A stretch of 64,000 nucleotides of DNA. It comes from Caenorhabditis elegans (Eukaryota > Nematoda > Chromadorea > Rhabditida > Rhabditidae). The notes under the pieces were generated by a model that made no database searches, was not told where the DNA came from, and saw nothing but the letters and a program-made list of their open reading frames with translations. This document shows, in pieces, positions 37,030 to 49,207 of this stretch. Location of the stretch: positions 7,130,001 through 7,194,000 of the forward strand of contig NC_003283.11 in the NCBI RefSeq assembly GCF_000002985.6. The letters are read 5' to 3'. Numbering within the stretch: the stretch's first letter is position 1; every line of letters begins with the position of its first letter. The position numbers were made by a program, and so were the translations under genes.

Positions 37030-39205
37030 ATGAAATTACTGTTCTGTTTGTTCTTCGCCCTGTGTTCCGATTCTTATAATTTTTTGGTTTTTTGTCCACT
37101 TTTTGGGCATAGTCACACTACATTTTTTGCGAAAATAGCTGATACTTTAACATACGCAGGGCATAATGTGGTAAGTGATAAACAAAATTTTGTTGCATAA
37201 AAAGAATTTAAAAGACTTTAAAATACCAATTATCTTCTTAGAGACCTTTTAAAAATTCTCACAAAAAAAGCCTGTCTTCTTTTTGCATCAATCGTTTCAG
37301 ACATTTTTCACTCCAACAATTGTACGGAAGTTTTCAAAAATCCAGTATGTCAAATCAATAACGCACGTTCTTCAACTAGATCCTAGTGATAGACTCGTCA
37401 AACTTGGAAGCATGTTTGAAGAGAAGGACGTATCCAAGTTTTGGTACCGTGACTCATCACTCTCCGAAATGCTCCCCATGATTGATACTTTCAATAATAT
37501 GTTTGTTGAGCAAGCGGCTGTAATTAGTCGGAATCTGCATGTTTTGGATGATCTCAAAGAAATGAATTTCGATGTAATGATTTTCGAACATTTTGTAGAA
37601 CCTGCTTACCGTGAGTTGGAAAACACTATAATGCTTATCAAATTTTTCTGGTTTTCAGTGGTGCTTGACTATTTGGAGATTCAAAAGTTTATACCTGCAA
37701 CATCTCTAGCTTTTGATTACAACATGGTGAAATCCATTGGAGAACCCCTGATGCTGAGTACAGTTCCTTGTAAGTTTCCATGGAAATTTGGATATCTAGT
37801 CACTAAGTTATTTAATTAAGTGCCTATATATTTTAAGGTCAAGAATAAAAATTGCAAAAATAACTAAACTGATTTTTTAAAATTAATTTATTTATTTTCA
37901 GTGCCAACGTCAGAATATTCTGACAGAATGTCTCTACCTCAAAGGCTGATTAATGCAATCAATCCTTTAATTTTTGACAATTTGATCCCAAAAAACAAAT
38001 ATCGGTCATATCGTCCACCATATGCACCAATTAACACCAAATCCATTGAGCCATTTTGCTCGGCAGTATTCACAAATTCCAATCCATACATCGACTATCC
38101 ACGTGCAACTCTTGAAAAAAACGTTCAAGTTGGAGGCATTTCAGTTGATATTGATAAACTGAAAAGCCAAAAAGTTAGCAACGAATGGGATGCAGTGCTT
38201 AATTTAAGACCGAAAACTGTTCTAGTCTCGTTTGGCTCAATTATGTTGTCAAAAGATATGCCAATCAATAATAAGTAAGATTATTAATAGGAAATATCAA
38301 AATTTAGCCAATTTTCAGAATAACAATAGCTACAGTATTGGGCAAGTTTCCCGATGTGACTTTTATTTGGAAATACGAGACAAACGATACAAGTTTTGCC
38401 AATGGAACTGAGAATATTCACTTTTCTAATTGGGTGCCACAAACTGCACTTTTAGGTTAGCATTGGTTACTGAAAAGGTAAAATGCCAAATTAATTATTA
38501 CAGCTGACCCACGTCTAAGTGCATTCTTTACTCATGCTGGTTTAGGAAGTGTTAATGAAGTCAGTTACCTGGGGAAACCAACTATTATGGTAGGCTGTTT
38601 TCACAATATAAAACATTTTAAATTGCACATGTTTAGTGTCCAATATTTGCTGATCAAATGAGAAATGCCAAAATGCTGGCAAGGCATAATGGATCAATCG
38701 AGATTTCGAAGTACGATTTGTCAAATGGAGATAAAATTGAAGAAGCATTGAGTAAAATATTGTTTGATGAATCGTAAGTTTCCAAAATCTGCAGTTTTGT
38801 AATTGAGGTTACAGGTACAAAACTGCGGCGGAAAAGCTGGCGCATCAGCTTGCAAATCAGCCTGTGAAGCCAAAGGAGTTGCTAGTCAGGCATGCGGAGT
38901 TTGCGGCTCAGTAAGTCGATAGTTCAGAGAGCTTCTGATTCTTCCTAATTTTTTAATCAAACATTGCACATTTTAAGGCTACTCAAGTTTGAAACGTTTA
39001 ATACAATAATTTCAGGTTTGGCCATCTTCCATCTTTGGACCCACATTCTCGTCAGATGTCATTTATTCAATATTTCCTAATTGATCTTACTGCCATAATA
39101 CTTTCCACTGTAATTTTATTTCTATTCGTCCTGTTTAAATTAGGAAAACTAATGTATAGCAAACTGCCTTTTAATTTGTCCTTGGTCAAACAAAAGACTA
39201 ACTAA
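37030..39205 (+). CDS. UDP-glucuronosyltransferase (ugt family), 9 exons
   Basis: Predicted ER UGT of 526 residues. Exons: 37030-37170, 37301-37610, 37659-37769, 37902-38274, 38319-38455, 38504-38589, 38637-38773, 38815-38910 and 39016-39205. Signal peptide MKLLFCLFFALCSDS, GHSHTTFFAKIAD with the presumed catalytic His, SNPYIDYPRATLEKNVQVGG, SFGSIMLSKDMP, NWVPQTALLG, THAGLGSVNEVSYLGKP and DQMRNAKMLARHNGSIEIS. A C-terminal TM helix and a tail ending VKQKTN follow. Exons of 310, 111, 373, 86, 137, 96 and 190 nt match the minus-strand UGT at 12.1-15.3 kb exactly, so the two are inverted paralogues. A likely polyadenylation signal AATAAA is near 39262. Confidence 0.88.
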
Positions 39206-42200
39206 ATCTTATTTTATTCCACAATTACGGTGTTTATTGTGTTCATTTTTGTTATGCTTTAAATAAACTTATTCTGATAGGGACACTTGCGGAATGCCAC
39301 TTCTCGGTCAATGGTTGTCTTCATAAACTTGACGGAAATCAACCAAAAGCAATTTCCCATGTTCTGAACACTGGAACGACATTGCCTTTACAAAGTGAGA
39401 ATTACAGCTCAACGATTTTCTGGGTACTTTTAATTTTTCTGCATTTTCTTGTCTCATGATTGTAGTTTTCACAAATCCCAATTATTATTTCACGAAAACG
39501 TTCAAAGTTTTATACATAGTACCCTCTGTTCTCGCGCGTTTTTTTAGCTCATAGAATAGTTGAAATTCAGGAAGTGTCATAAGATCGAGAAAACTGCAAT
39601 AATCTATGCATGATAACGATGGTGTTGAATTGTTTCTTTTCTACAGAGAACGGATATTACTTCTTTTTGCAAAGGATTTTTTGTCTAGAAACTTCCGATC
39701 TACAATCCCATACTTTAGCACGTATTTCTGTTTTTGGTAGCGTCTCCCATGCTTTTGAAAGTTCATACATACCAGTTTATCACCAAAAAAAGGTTCCTTG
39801 TTAGCCTGGTCACGTAATGCAAATATAACTGCTTGATATGTTCTAAAGTGCTTTTTTTCGTGGGAAATATGATATGTTTCTGTTTTGATCAGTTGCTGTT
39901 GCTGCTGCACAACTCAACTTGTGTGAAGAAAATTAGAGCAACGTTTTTTTTCGGTTTCAGATTTCATATGTGTCGAGGTTTCAAAACTTGTGTAAAATGT
40001 CTGGCAGTCGATTGACAAAAATTTTAGTTTGGTTTTCGGGCTTTTCAAAAACTATGATGTTTTAGGTTTTTTGTGGATTTTAGGTTTTAGGTTTCCTTTC
40101 CATGTCTTCAGTTTCGACGAAAATTGAGTATTTTGAGGTCAAAAATCGGAGTTTGAACTACACTTTAATATTTTTGGCAAAAAAAATTGCAACTTCTTCT
40201 AACCTATACATTTTAGCTTTCTAACAAACTTCCAGTTTTTCTAACGACTATTGTAATTTTTTTGCAAACTTTAAGTTTCATTTCCTGACAACTGCGCAGG
40301 TTTCTGAAACATCATTGCAACTTTTGACTAATGTAAGTTTATAAAGGTGTGTGTGTTTTTTTTTAAGTTTCTGGAGTTTGTTACACTCGAGTTGTGTGTG
40401 TTGTTAGTCTTACATAATAAGAAAACATTTTTTCCAACTACTGTACATCACTAAACATTTCAATAAGTTGTTTAACTCACAACAAGGGTACATTAGTATA
40501 TGTTTTCTCTTTGATCCAAGCTTTAGATCGATACTCCCCAAATAATGCACAAAATGCCAATCTGCATGGAATTGGCAGAACGTACGCGGGAGCTAAACAT
40601 TACCCAAGTCTAACCAATTTCTGAACCAACCTTAAATTTTTGAAGTCAGATTTGGGTAAGGAGTTGTTACCAAATAGGCAAAACCAAATAGGGATATAGG
40701 CAAAATCGAAATACTTTTTGAAATTTAAAATGTTACTTTACTTTTCGTAACACCTAGCATTCATTTTCTCCTTTCCATCCTACTCTAATTGCTATTTTTG
40801 CCTTCTGTCATTCCCGATAGGAAGCATATGCTGTCGTCGTCGGTTTCCTGTACACTGCTCCCAAATTCATCGGTTCTTCAGCTTCGGCGCAGTTCTTTTT
40901 TCTTTCTGCATAGTTCATCCATTTCTCGCCTACCAACCACTTAATCCCTCCTAAAAAGTTTCTGAATAATTCAACGCCTAATGCGTGAGGGACGCGCTCC
41001 GTCAAATTAGTTTTATGGTTTTTGGCTTCAGTGTTTTAGTGTTAGTTTTGGATTTCAATCGACTCCATTTTTATTCGATTCTTTGAAAGGAAACTGAACC
41101 TCATTAGTGCAATGGACACCACCACTTGACGCTTGATAAATGAAGGTTTGGAGAGAGCTTGAAAGAGCTTGAAGTGAGCTCAAAATGGATCCAGTACGCG
41201 GTCGAAGGTCGTTCCATTGCCCTCCTATTCATTCATCATATCTTAGCCGGGGCCGAGTCGTTTCGGTCGTTACCACATCATAAACAAGATCCCCACTACT
41301 GCTCTTCTTCTTTTTTTTGTTTTTCTACTACTAAACATACATACCTCGAGGGAGACAGAACACGACGACTCATTGAGCACACCGGGGGCCACTCAATACA
41401 CCTTGGTAGAATTGAATTTAGACAGCCGCTTAGGATCTTCTTCTATTCTTTTTCTCTCTCGAAACAACTTCATTTCTAACTTACTAAGGTCTCACAAAGA
41501 AGCTGATGATTCTCTCGTTTTCTTCCATTTTCCGTCTTCCTCTTCTTCCGCCCGTTTTACTGACTCAGTTTGCAGATAATAGAATAACAGGCAAAACCAA
41601 ATTGAGGGTGGGTGGGGCGCGTGAGGGTGGGGGGAGACAGGCGGAACAAGATGAAAAGAAGGTCCTTTTCCGGGAAAAAATACTTATCAACTTACTTGAC
41701 ACGTTCTTCATAGATGTATGTTTTAGAACGGAAGGGGGCAGAATCTAGAAAGTTCGTGAGATGAATAGTTCAACTTTTTCTGATAGCTACGGTATTCTAT
41801 AGTATTAGATAGCGACAAAAAATGTCATGCATCACCCGACACCTAACGGATGATGGTTTTATCTTAAGAGGGCAGGATGAACGCGGCTCCAGGCAGATGT
41901 CGGGAGCAATGGTCCCGTTTTGTGAAACCCGCTCAGCACAAAATACATCATAATTGGTTTTCTAGGCAGCTTTGCGCAGGCAGTTTTGTAGTTTCATTTG
42001 ACCTATGTAAACCTAATTTGAAGAAATATGATGTCACTCATGTTCTACTGAAATCGCAGCGTAAACTTATTGTGGGTGCCATCGAATATCTAGAAATTCA
42101 AATTGCCACTTTTTTCAGAAGTCAAAAAAAGTCACCGTACTCGTAATGGGCACCTTTCGTGGAATATATTGGATCCTGAAGTTTATATTTCTGCAACTGA

Positions 42201-45200
42201 CTTTCTCAGAAATTCTCAAAATCCTGATAGACATTCATTATATACTTTTTGCCCAGTTTCAGACAGTTTCTTAACCAAATTTTATCCAAGTATCGTCTAT
42301 CTTCGATTATTCTGTTGCAAGTTATCTGAGCAAACTTTGGCCAACTTTAAACAAAGTTTTGCCAAAAGTTTTTATCAATTTTGGTCATGACTAGAAAATG
42401 CGACGCACCTATTATATTCACGTGTGTTGCCGTCTTCTGAACCAATTTTATTAGGCCCAATTGGCCTATACTTATCAAGGTAGACCTTGTGAAAAGATGA
42501 CAGTGATGCTAATATAGATTTTCAAATTTTAATTCCTTGTTTTTATTTTAGCTTTTAAAAGCACTAGAAAACCTAGACTTTGAATTATCAATATATTTCC
42601 TGTTTGCTTGTTCACTCTCATATTAGGATTTCCTTATCAATTTCTATTAAAATTGTATCCAGTTCTACAAAAAAACAGATTACGCTATCATCGTCTCCAA
42701 ATCGTGTTTTCATTCATTTCTAAATTTTCAGAAAGCTGGAATTCTCACGATCTAGGTCAAACCCAAATCTAGGAAAGTGCAGTCACTTCAGAATACATCG
42801 TTCTCCGTGTGAGAACCTCTTTTTGTGCTCACGAGCTTTGCCTCCAAAACTCTTTTGTTCGAGCTTCCACATCTCTTACCACACATTCGTCTCAAATATA
42901 ATGACGTTTTTCCGGACTGTTCCTGTTCCACCTCCCGTCCTTTTATACTTTTTTGGGTGTTTTGCCAACACCCAAAATGTTTATCTTCCGGATAAACTTC
43001 CTCCAGATGTACGCGCTTCAATTGCTTTTGGTTTATATTCTTTATTATTTTTCCTTCTCCTTTTCTTTTCTCCGCCACTCCCAGATGATCATCTGGACTG
43101 ACTGGAATGGCAGACAAATAAACAATCTTCCATTCAAAATTTTGTGCTTGCATGTTCTTGCTACTACGGCTCCTTCTCTCTGTATTTGACATCTACTTTA
43201 TGAAGAAATGCTACTTTCTCTCCTTTTTGCGGCTTCTTTTTATTCTATTCACCCTTCAACACTACGTCATTAAAAATTAGTCGAGATTCTATAGGGGAAT
43301 GTCCTTCCTGAATGCCACATCATGCATAAATATGTTCGTCTTTTTTTGAAGGAAATATGAAATTCAGAAGAGTAGCTGGAAAGAAGAATGGCAAGGATTT
43401 GCATAGAATTCTGAATTTTTGCAGTGAAACTGCGTTGAGTTCTTAGTTTTTTTTTTGAAGTGAAGCCAGTAGAGAAAATAGTTATTAAAATAAGATTGGT
43501 TATAGGTGGAAAATCGTTTTGTGGGACACCTTTAGGTGATCAACATATCAAAAAGTCAAAAAGTGGCATCTATCAAGTTCATAATAAATATATTCATTAG
43601 TTGGTCATAATAATTTTCAAGAAACATCCAAAAATGTTTCCACAAATTTCACTTTTAAAATATGTTTGTAATTATTACTCAAAAGCCTAAGAAATAATGA
43701 AAAATATTAATTTTGCCTGTGGTTTTTTTGGCTCCAAGTATATTAAAGTATATTAAGGCACCTTACCCCTTGCTGCTAATTCACATTGGTTTTAAGTAAA
43801 TTGAGGTCTAATAAAATTTTGCATTTTATTTTTGAAAGTATTGTGATGGTGAAACGTGGCTTTAATACAAATTTTGCGTGCACATTGTATTCAGTAAATT
43901 TCAATGTTTGGTAAAGGTGGGCTCAGGAGATTCCGAGGAATATTTAATTTCAAGAATAAGGTTTTTGAGACAATTTACCGCATGAAAAAAATCTGTCTCG
44001 GCCTAAATTTGTTTTTCTTTCCACCGCACCTCCGCCAAAGTTTTCATTACATCCAAGTAGCCGACATCCACATTACACACTATATCCATCACCTCCACGC
44101 TGTCCTTTACATCATTCTCAAACAATTGTTTACTTTTCAACGACTTTATCACCAATCGGATGTCCTCTTCCCTGCCACTTTGAACTTTTTTGCACTCTCC
44201 CGGAAGAGAATTTACGGATTTTTTACATAAAAGTTGTTTTACTGATTGTCAAAATTGAAAATGATTCAAAGCGTGAACTGCTATAGTTTGTAGTCTTACA
44301 ATTAGTTTGGTTCCATTTATTTTGGATAACAATTTAGACGCTTCGTATTACCAGTAAACCTTAAATTGTATCCAGCGTCTCATATTACTTGGTTGAAAGA
44401 GAATTGCGATTTTTGGCCGATAGAAGTGCTGGGGCAATTTAACAATTTTTATCAAAAAGGAGCGTCTTTGTACAACTTCCCTTTTTAAACTCGGCCGAAA
44501 TTTTTTATCCAAAATTTTTTTCAAACCTGGAAATTAACCTCCAACTACTCTCAATTTTGAAAATGGAAGAAGGGACGCGAAAAGGTGAAAACCTCGGTCA
44601 ACGAGCATTTAAGATTTATAAAATACAAATAAAATCAAATAAAATATTATAGAAACATGAGTTATTTGCATGATCAGTACTGAGTGAGGCCGGTTAACTC
44701 CACGACTGTGATTCTGTCAGAGCTGGGATTTCCACAGGGTACACAGGCACACCCGCCAAATATTTAATTCTTTATTTGATCATTTTTCGTACGATGATTC
44801 CAAAACCTCCCAATCAGAGCCATAAGCGATTTTGAATAACCGTTCCAATTATCTGGCCTATGATTTGATTAACTTCACGTTCCCATAGTCTATAAATATC
44901 TAATTTGTCATGTTCCTGAGACATCTCTTGCTTTTCCATATTCTTTTTTTCCTGAATAGCATCCGGCTACTAATCTGGCACTCGGAGTGGTAATTTATCG
45001 TCGGCAACTTTTCTGATAACATTCCCATGAGTGTTCTTTTCTACACTTTTCTTGTTTTTACGAAAGAGCACACAACGTCTTCAGCGGGGGAGCACATTTT
45101 GCCTTCCGGTGCCTAACCCGATTATCGTTATGAAGATGATGTCGTCTTTCGGCGACGTTTGACAAACAAGACTTCTTCGGATCGGGGGAAGGAGGTGAAT

Positions 45201-45569
45201 TCCTTCTTTTTTTGAGATTCCTGCCACTGATTCCATTGAATATTTGCTCGGGGCGATTTCCGCAGTATTTTCTTCCTTCATCCAATGCTCTTCTCGATTC
45301 ATTACACACCCCATCCATTTTCCAATTTCTACTACATCTTCGTCTCTGCTCACATCTTCTCCTTTTTCTGGTAGAAGAAAAAGTAGAAAAAGGAATAGAA
45401 GAAGAAAAAAGAGGAGAAAAAGAGGACATCGTTTAGTATCTTTTAGGCATCCCGCCGGTGCCGCCCTATCTCAATATCCTGGTATTTTGTGGGCGGAGAT
45501 GTGATTTGTTTATTCTTTCAGATTTACCTTGGTCCCCACGAGTTGAAGCATCCCTGATGTGAATCATCG
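39206..45569. other. long gene-poor stretch upstream of a ligand-gated channel gene
   Basis: More than 6 kb with no exon that I can tie to a family or to consistent splice sites. Several unsupported ORFs exist (the longest on the minus strand at 42788-43192, 134 codons). 41180-41640 and 42820-43200 are less AT-rich and pyrimidine-rich. A nearly pure purine tract runs from about 45366 to 45424 (GAAGAAAAAG-type). The size suits a distal promoter of the neuronal-type channel gene that follows, or undetected non-coding RNA. Confidence 0.5.
45366..45424 (+). repeat. polypurine tract
   Basis: Run of almost only A and G (AGAAGAAAAAGTAGAAAAAG and onward), about 150 bp upstream of the channel start codon. 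Low-complexity; could form unusual DNA structure but may be neutral. Confidence 0.6.
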
Positions 45570-48500
45570 ATGCACCACGTCCTCTGTGCGACCCTATTTA
45601 TTGTCATTATCAATGTGCACTTAACTTCGACTCAATTAAATATTAGGGTAAGTCTAATTGTGAAACCTTTCTACCTAGCGTGTGGATTTTTACTCTAAAA
45701 AGTAAATTACCATTTGCAAGAATTTTCTAGCAAGTTAGATGCACAGTCTCAAAAGAAGCTGGTAATTGACTGGAGCTTACTAGGGAATATAAATCTGCGG
45801 GAGCAAACGTTCCACGTCATTTTTTTTTTCAAAAACTTATTTATAAGCCTGATTGAACTAGTCCTAATTATTTAAAAATTTCAACAAAAAAAACATTCTA
45901 ATAGAGAAAAATGATCCAGCGAGAGAGTCCACATGGATTCAAATTCCTGAGTAATCCCCGCTCAAATATAGGCTCCTTTCAAAACTTTACAACACAAACC
46001 AAATTTCCGTTTGTTCGAATATTTTTTGAAAGTTAATTTTGATGAAGCATAATAATATTTTCTTAATTCAAATCAGAAAATCATCGTGTTTTTAAGAAAA
46101 CATTAATGACAAATTCTAAATATTTCTTATAGAAAATCCAACACAACGACAACACCCGCCGACAACAGCAGAGAAATCGAAAATCAGAGCCATACGATCA
46201 ATACTCACACTTGACAGACACCGGTGAAGTCAGTGATCAACTCAAATATTACACACATAGTTTCGAGCAAAAAGTTCGAGAAACAGTTCGAGACGAGGAG
46301 TACATGCTTAAAAACTTGTGGTATGATCCGGAATATGTCATTCACGATCTTTGTGAACCACATAAATCGGGTGGGCAAACGGGAGAGTTGAAATGGTTAG
46401 TTCAAGTTTATTTTTAGATTTCTAGCAATATTTTCAAACTTCCTTTCAGGTCAGAATCAGGAGATCGACTATTAAAAGTGATTGGAAACGGGGTTGTTGA
46501 AGACGGGTATAATATGTTCATGGCGCCGGGACAGTCACAAGGAAAACGAACTGATGTACACGTGGCAGTGTACATCGAATCGATGTCATCGTTCAAAGCA
46601 CAGTCTATGGATTTTGAAGTTGATATGTATTTGGCGATGGGTTGGTTTGATAGACGGCTAGCACATAATTGTACGCATCCAATTTTGGTGACTAGTAAAG
46701 TGAGTTTGTAAGGAAAGTCATTTTTCAAATTTTGAGAATATGTATTTAGTTTCAACAATGACTTTTTTCAGTTTCAATTCCAAAAAATTGATATTTTGTA
46801 ATTCACGATTAAAAAATCAAAATTTCAAATTTGACTTGAAACATTTTCATGTTTCTTGAAGGAATGAAGAACTTATTAAAAGGAAACTCAATAGTTTCCG
46901 ATAGATTCTTGCTTATTTGTGGCCAAAAAGACTGGGCTGAAAACTTTAGGCAAAATATTGAACAAAGTTTATACAAATGAGGTTTTGATAAGATCCTAAT
47001 AATCTTGATCAGTCTATATTTTTGAGCCAGAAGACGCGTGCTATTACAGCTATCAACATTTGTTGTCCCCCAATATTCTATTTCAATATTTCCAGTTAAT
47101 TGCTGATCGAATCTGGTACCCGGATCTATATTTTGTAAACTCCAAATATGCATACCTTCAAGAAGTGACCACTCCGAACTTAATGGTCATTGTCTATCCA
47201 GACGGGCTCATCTTCAAAACAATGCGTCTCGACGTGACTCTCTCGTGTATGATGGACTTGAAATTATTCCCACTGGACTATCAAGAGTGTCCGTTGACCA
47301 TTCAAAGTTGTGAGTTCTTGTTCTTTTTTCAGTTTCAGAAAAAAAAATGTTATCCTCTTTCAGTTGCTTATATTGAACAAATTGTGAACCTTACGTGGCG
47401 TGATGATCCTCCAAACTTCCCAATTGGATTCAATCCCGATATCAAATTAAATGACATGCAAATCACTAATAAAAGATTTGTAAAATGCGCCGGACCGTAC
47501 CCAATGTTTCGAGGTGAAGCTGCTTGGAGCTGCATCCAAGGATATATTGTTATGAAACGACTTGTACTATTCCACATAATTCAAACATACATTCCCACAG
47601 GTAATCTTTGAGATTTTGGAAGCAATTTCCAATTTTCTAGAAGACCAACTAATAAAAATAATTGATTCTTTTCAAAAAAAAACAGGAATGCTCGTCTCCA
47701 TTTCATGGATGTCATTCTGGTTGGACCCGCGTGCCAGTCCAGCACGTATCTCACTTACAATCACCTCATTACTCACTTTGACGACGATGAGCAACGGAGC
47801 AAGACAGGATTTGCCGCAGGTCTCCTATATCAAAGCATTGGATATATGGTTGACATTCTCGCAAGCGTTGATCTTTTTGGTATTGTTGGAATATTCGTTT
47901 GTTTCGTATTATATGACAAAAAGGACTACGGATTGTTCACATCGGAATATGTTCTATGAGGAAAGAGTACAGGAATGCAAAAGGGAGGAGAAGGTCAGAT
48001 ATCGGGCTTGTTTAGGCTTCATCTTACATGTAATAGTAGAATAGCTCCTAAAGGATAATCTTGTTGGCCTAGGCTTAGACTTAGATTTAGGCTCAGGCTT
48101 TTGGGCTTAGGTCCTATATTTTGCAAAGATTTAAGGTTAAGCTTCAGTTAGGCTTTCAATTAGACTTTGGAATTTTTTTGGCTTAGGTTCAGCTTAACTT
48201 TTTTTTTAAAGTTTTTTCCTGACTCCAAAACTATTTCAGGCTCGAAAGTCGATTGTTAATAACAACAAGCCAGTAATTGCGAATAATACCGAGGGATCCG
48301 ACCTGAATCGGAATAAAAAATCTCAGCAATTTTCTTTGACTCATGGAATATCCGCATGCCTTAATGAATCATCTGTAAGTTTAATTTATTAAAGTCACAC
48401 GTATTCATGTATCATACATGTACATAATTTATAGGCGCTGATGTCAGTCACTCCGGTTCCTTCTCGATTATTCACCAAATTTGACACCAACAAACCATGT

Positions 48501-48690
48501 GCTCGATGCTCGGAGAAAAACGAACGAATAGCATTTAAAATTGACGAATGTTGGTTTAAGTATATCTACTTTTGATTTTCAAATTAGTACAATTTCAGAT
48601 AGTCGATGGTTGTTTCCAACAGTTTTTTCGCTATTTTGTGTTTCCTACTGGCTCTACTTCACTTGGCGATCATCTGCTTCCGAAGGCTGA
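45570..48690 (+). CDS. Cys-loop ligand-gated ion channel subunit, anion-selective type (lgc family)
   Basis: Predicted pentameric receptor subunit of the GABA/glycine/GluCl superfamily at the neuronal or muscle membrane. Nine exons: 45570-45647, 46133-46395, 46450-46699, 47096-47309, 47364-47600, 47686-47993, 48240-48374, 48435-48549 and 48599-48690, for 563 residues with all phases matching. Signal peptide MHHVLCATLFIVIINVHLTS. The Cys-loop runs from SCMMDLKLFPLDYQECPL (13 residues between cysteines), and a second cysteine pair brackets CAGPYPMFRGEAAWSC, as in glycine and glutamate-gated chloride receptors. M2 is preceded by Pro-Ala-Arg (DPRASPARISLTITSLLTL), the motif linked to anion selectivity. 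M4 is SRWLFPTVFSLFCVSYWLYF. Ligand cannot be told from sequence. The residues between Cys-rich sites and M4 are Asn-rich. I do not assign a specific lgc name. Confidence 0.9.
48005..48205 (+). repeat. degenerate TTAGGC-like repeats in an intron
   Basis: The sixth intron of the channel gene contains exact TTAGGC at 48012-48017, 48087-48092 and 48148-48153, with many near matches between (GGCTTAG, TTAGACTT, GCTTAGGT). TTAGGC is the C. elegans telomere repeat, so this resembles a decayed interstitial telomeric array. Confidence 0.55.
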
Positions 48691-49207
48691 CTGAGAAACT
48701 GTGTTATGTGTATCAACAGCAATAATTCCTCAATGTTATGTGTCTTTATGATAGAAGAACAATTGAAATAAATATATTAAATATAACATTTGAAACTATT
48801 TTTCTTCTGTGTTCCTACTCATAAGATTTTAATAGTATAATATAGTGTATTTTCATAAACGGTCGAAAAACTGATATTGATAGAAATCCATTAACTTCCA
48901 AAAAGGTCGTGTTCTTTTTTTCGAAAAAATAAACCGAAAACATTTTCGGTTTCGTCACGTAAATTTAGTGAGATCCTCGCAGGTATTTTGGAACTTGAAC
49001 AAAAATGTACTGTGTATAAATTGTCGTCAATTGTGATGCATACACACATCCGTGTTTGCACACTCAGTGGAAAACTCAAAAATATTTTTTTGCGGTCTCC
49101 TGCGAAAATTATTTGTTTTATGCTTCAAAAAGCTGTTATTTTATCGCAATTTTTTTTTTTAATTTGAATATTTTCAGAACAGCGGGAAAACCTAAAAGAC
49201 ACATCAA

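Noticed and set aside
42788-43192. 134-codon ORF on the minus strand and overlapping plus-strand ORFs
   Set aside because: Low-complexity Lys/Glu/Arg or Phe/Leu-rich composition, overlapping open frames on both strands, no splice sites or known motifs.
44680-44760. Possible tRNA- or small-RNA-like block
   Set aside because: No cloverleaf, no A/B box consensus that I could complete by eye.
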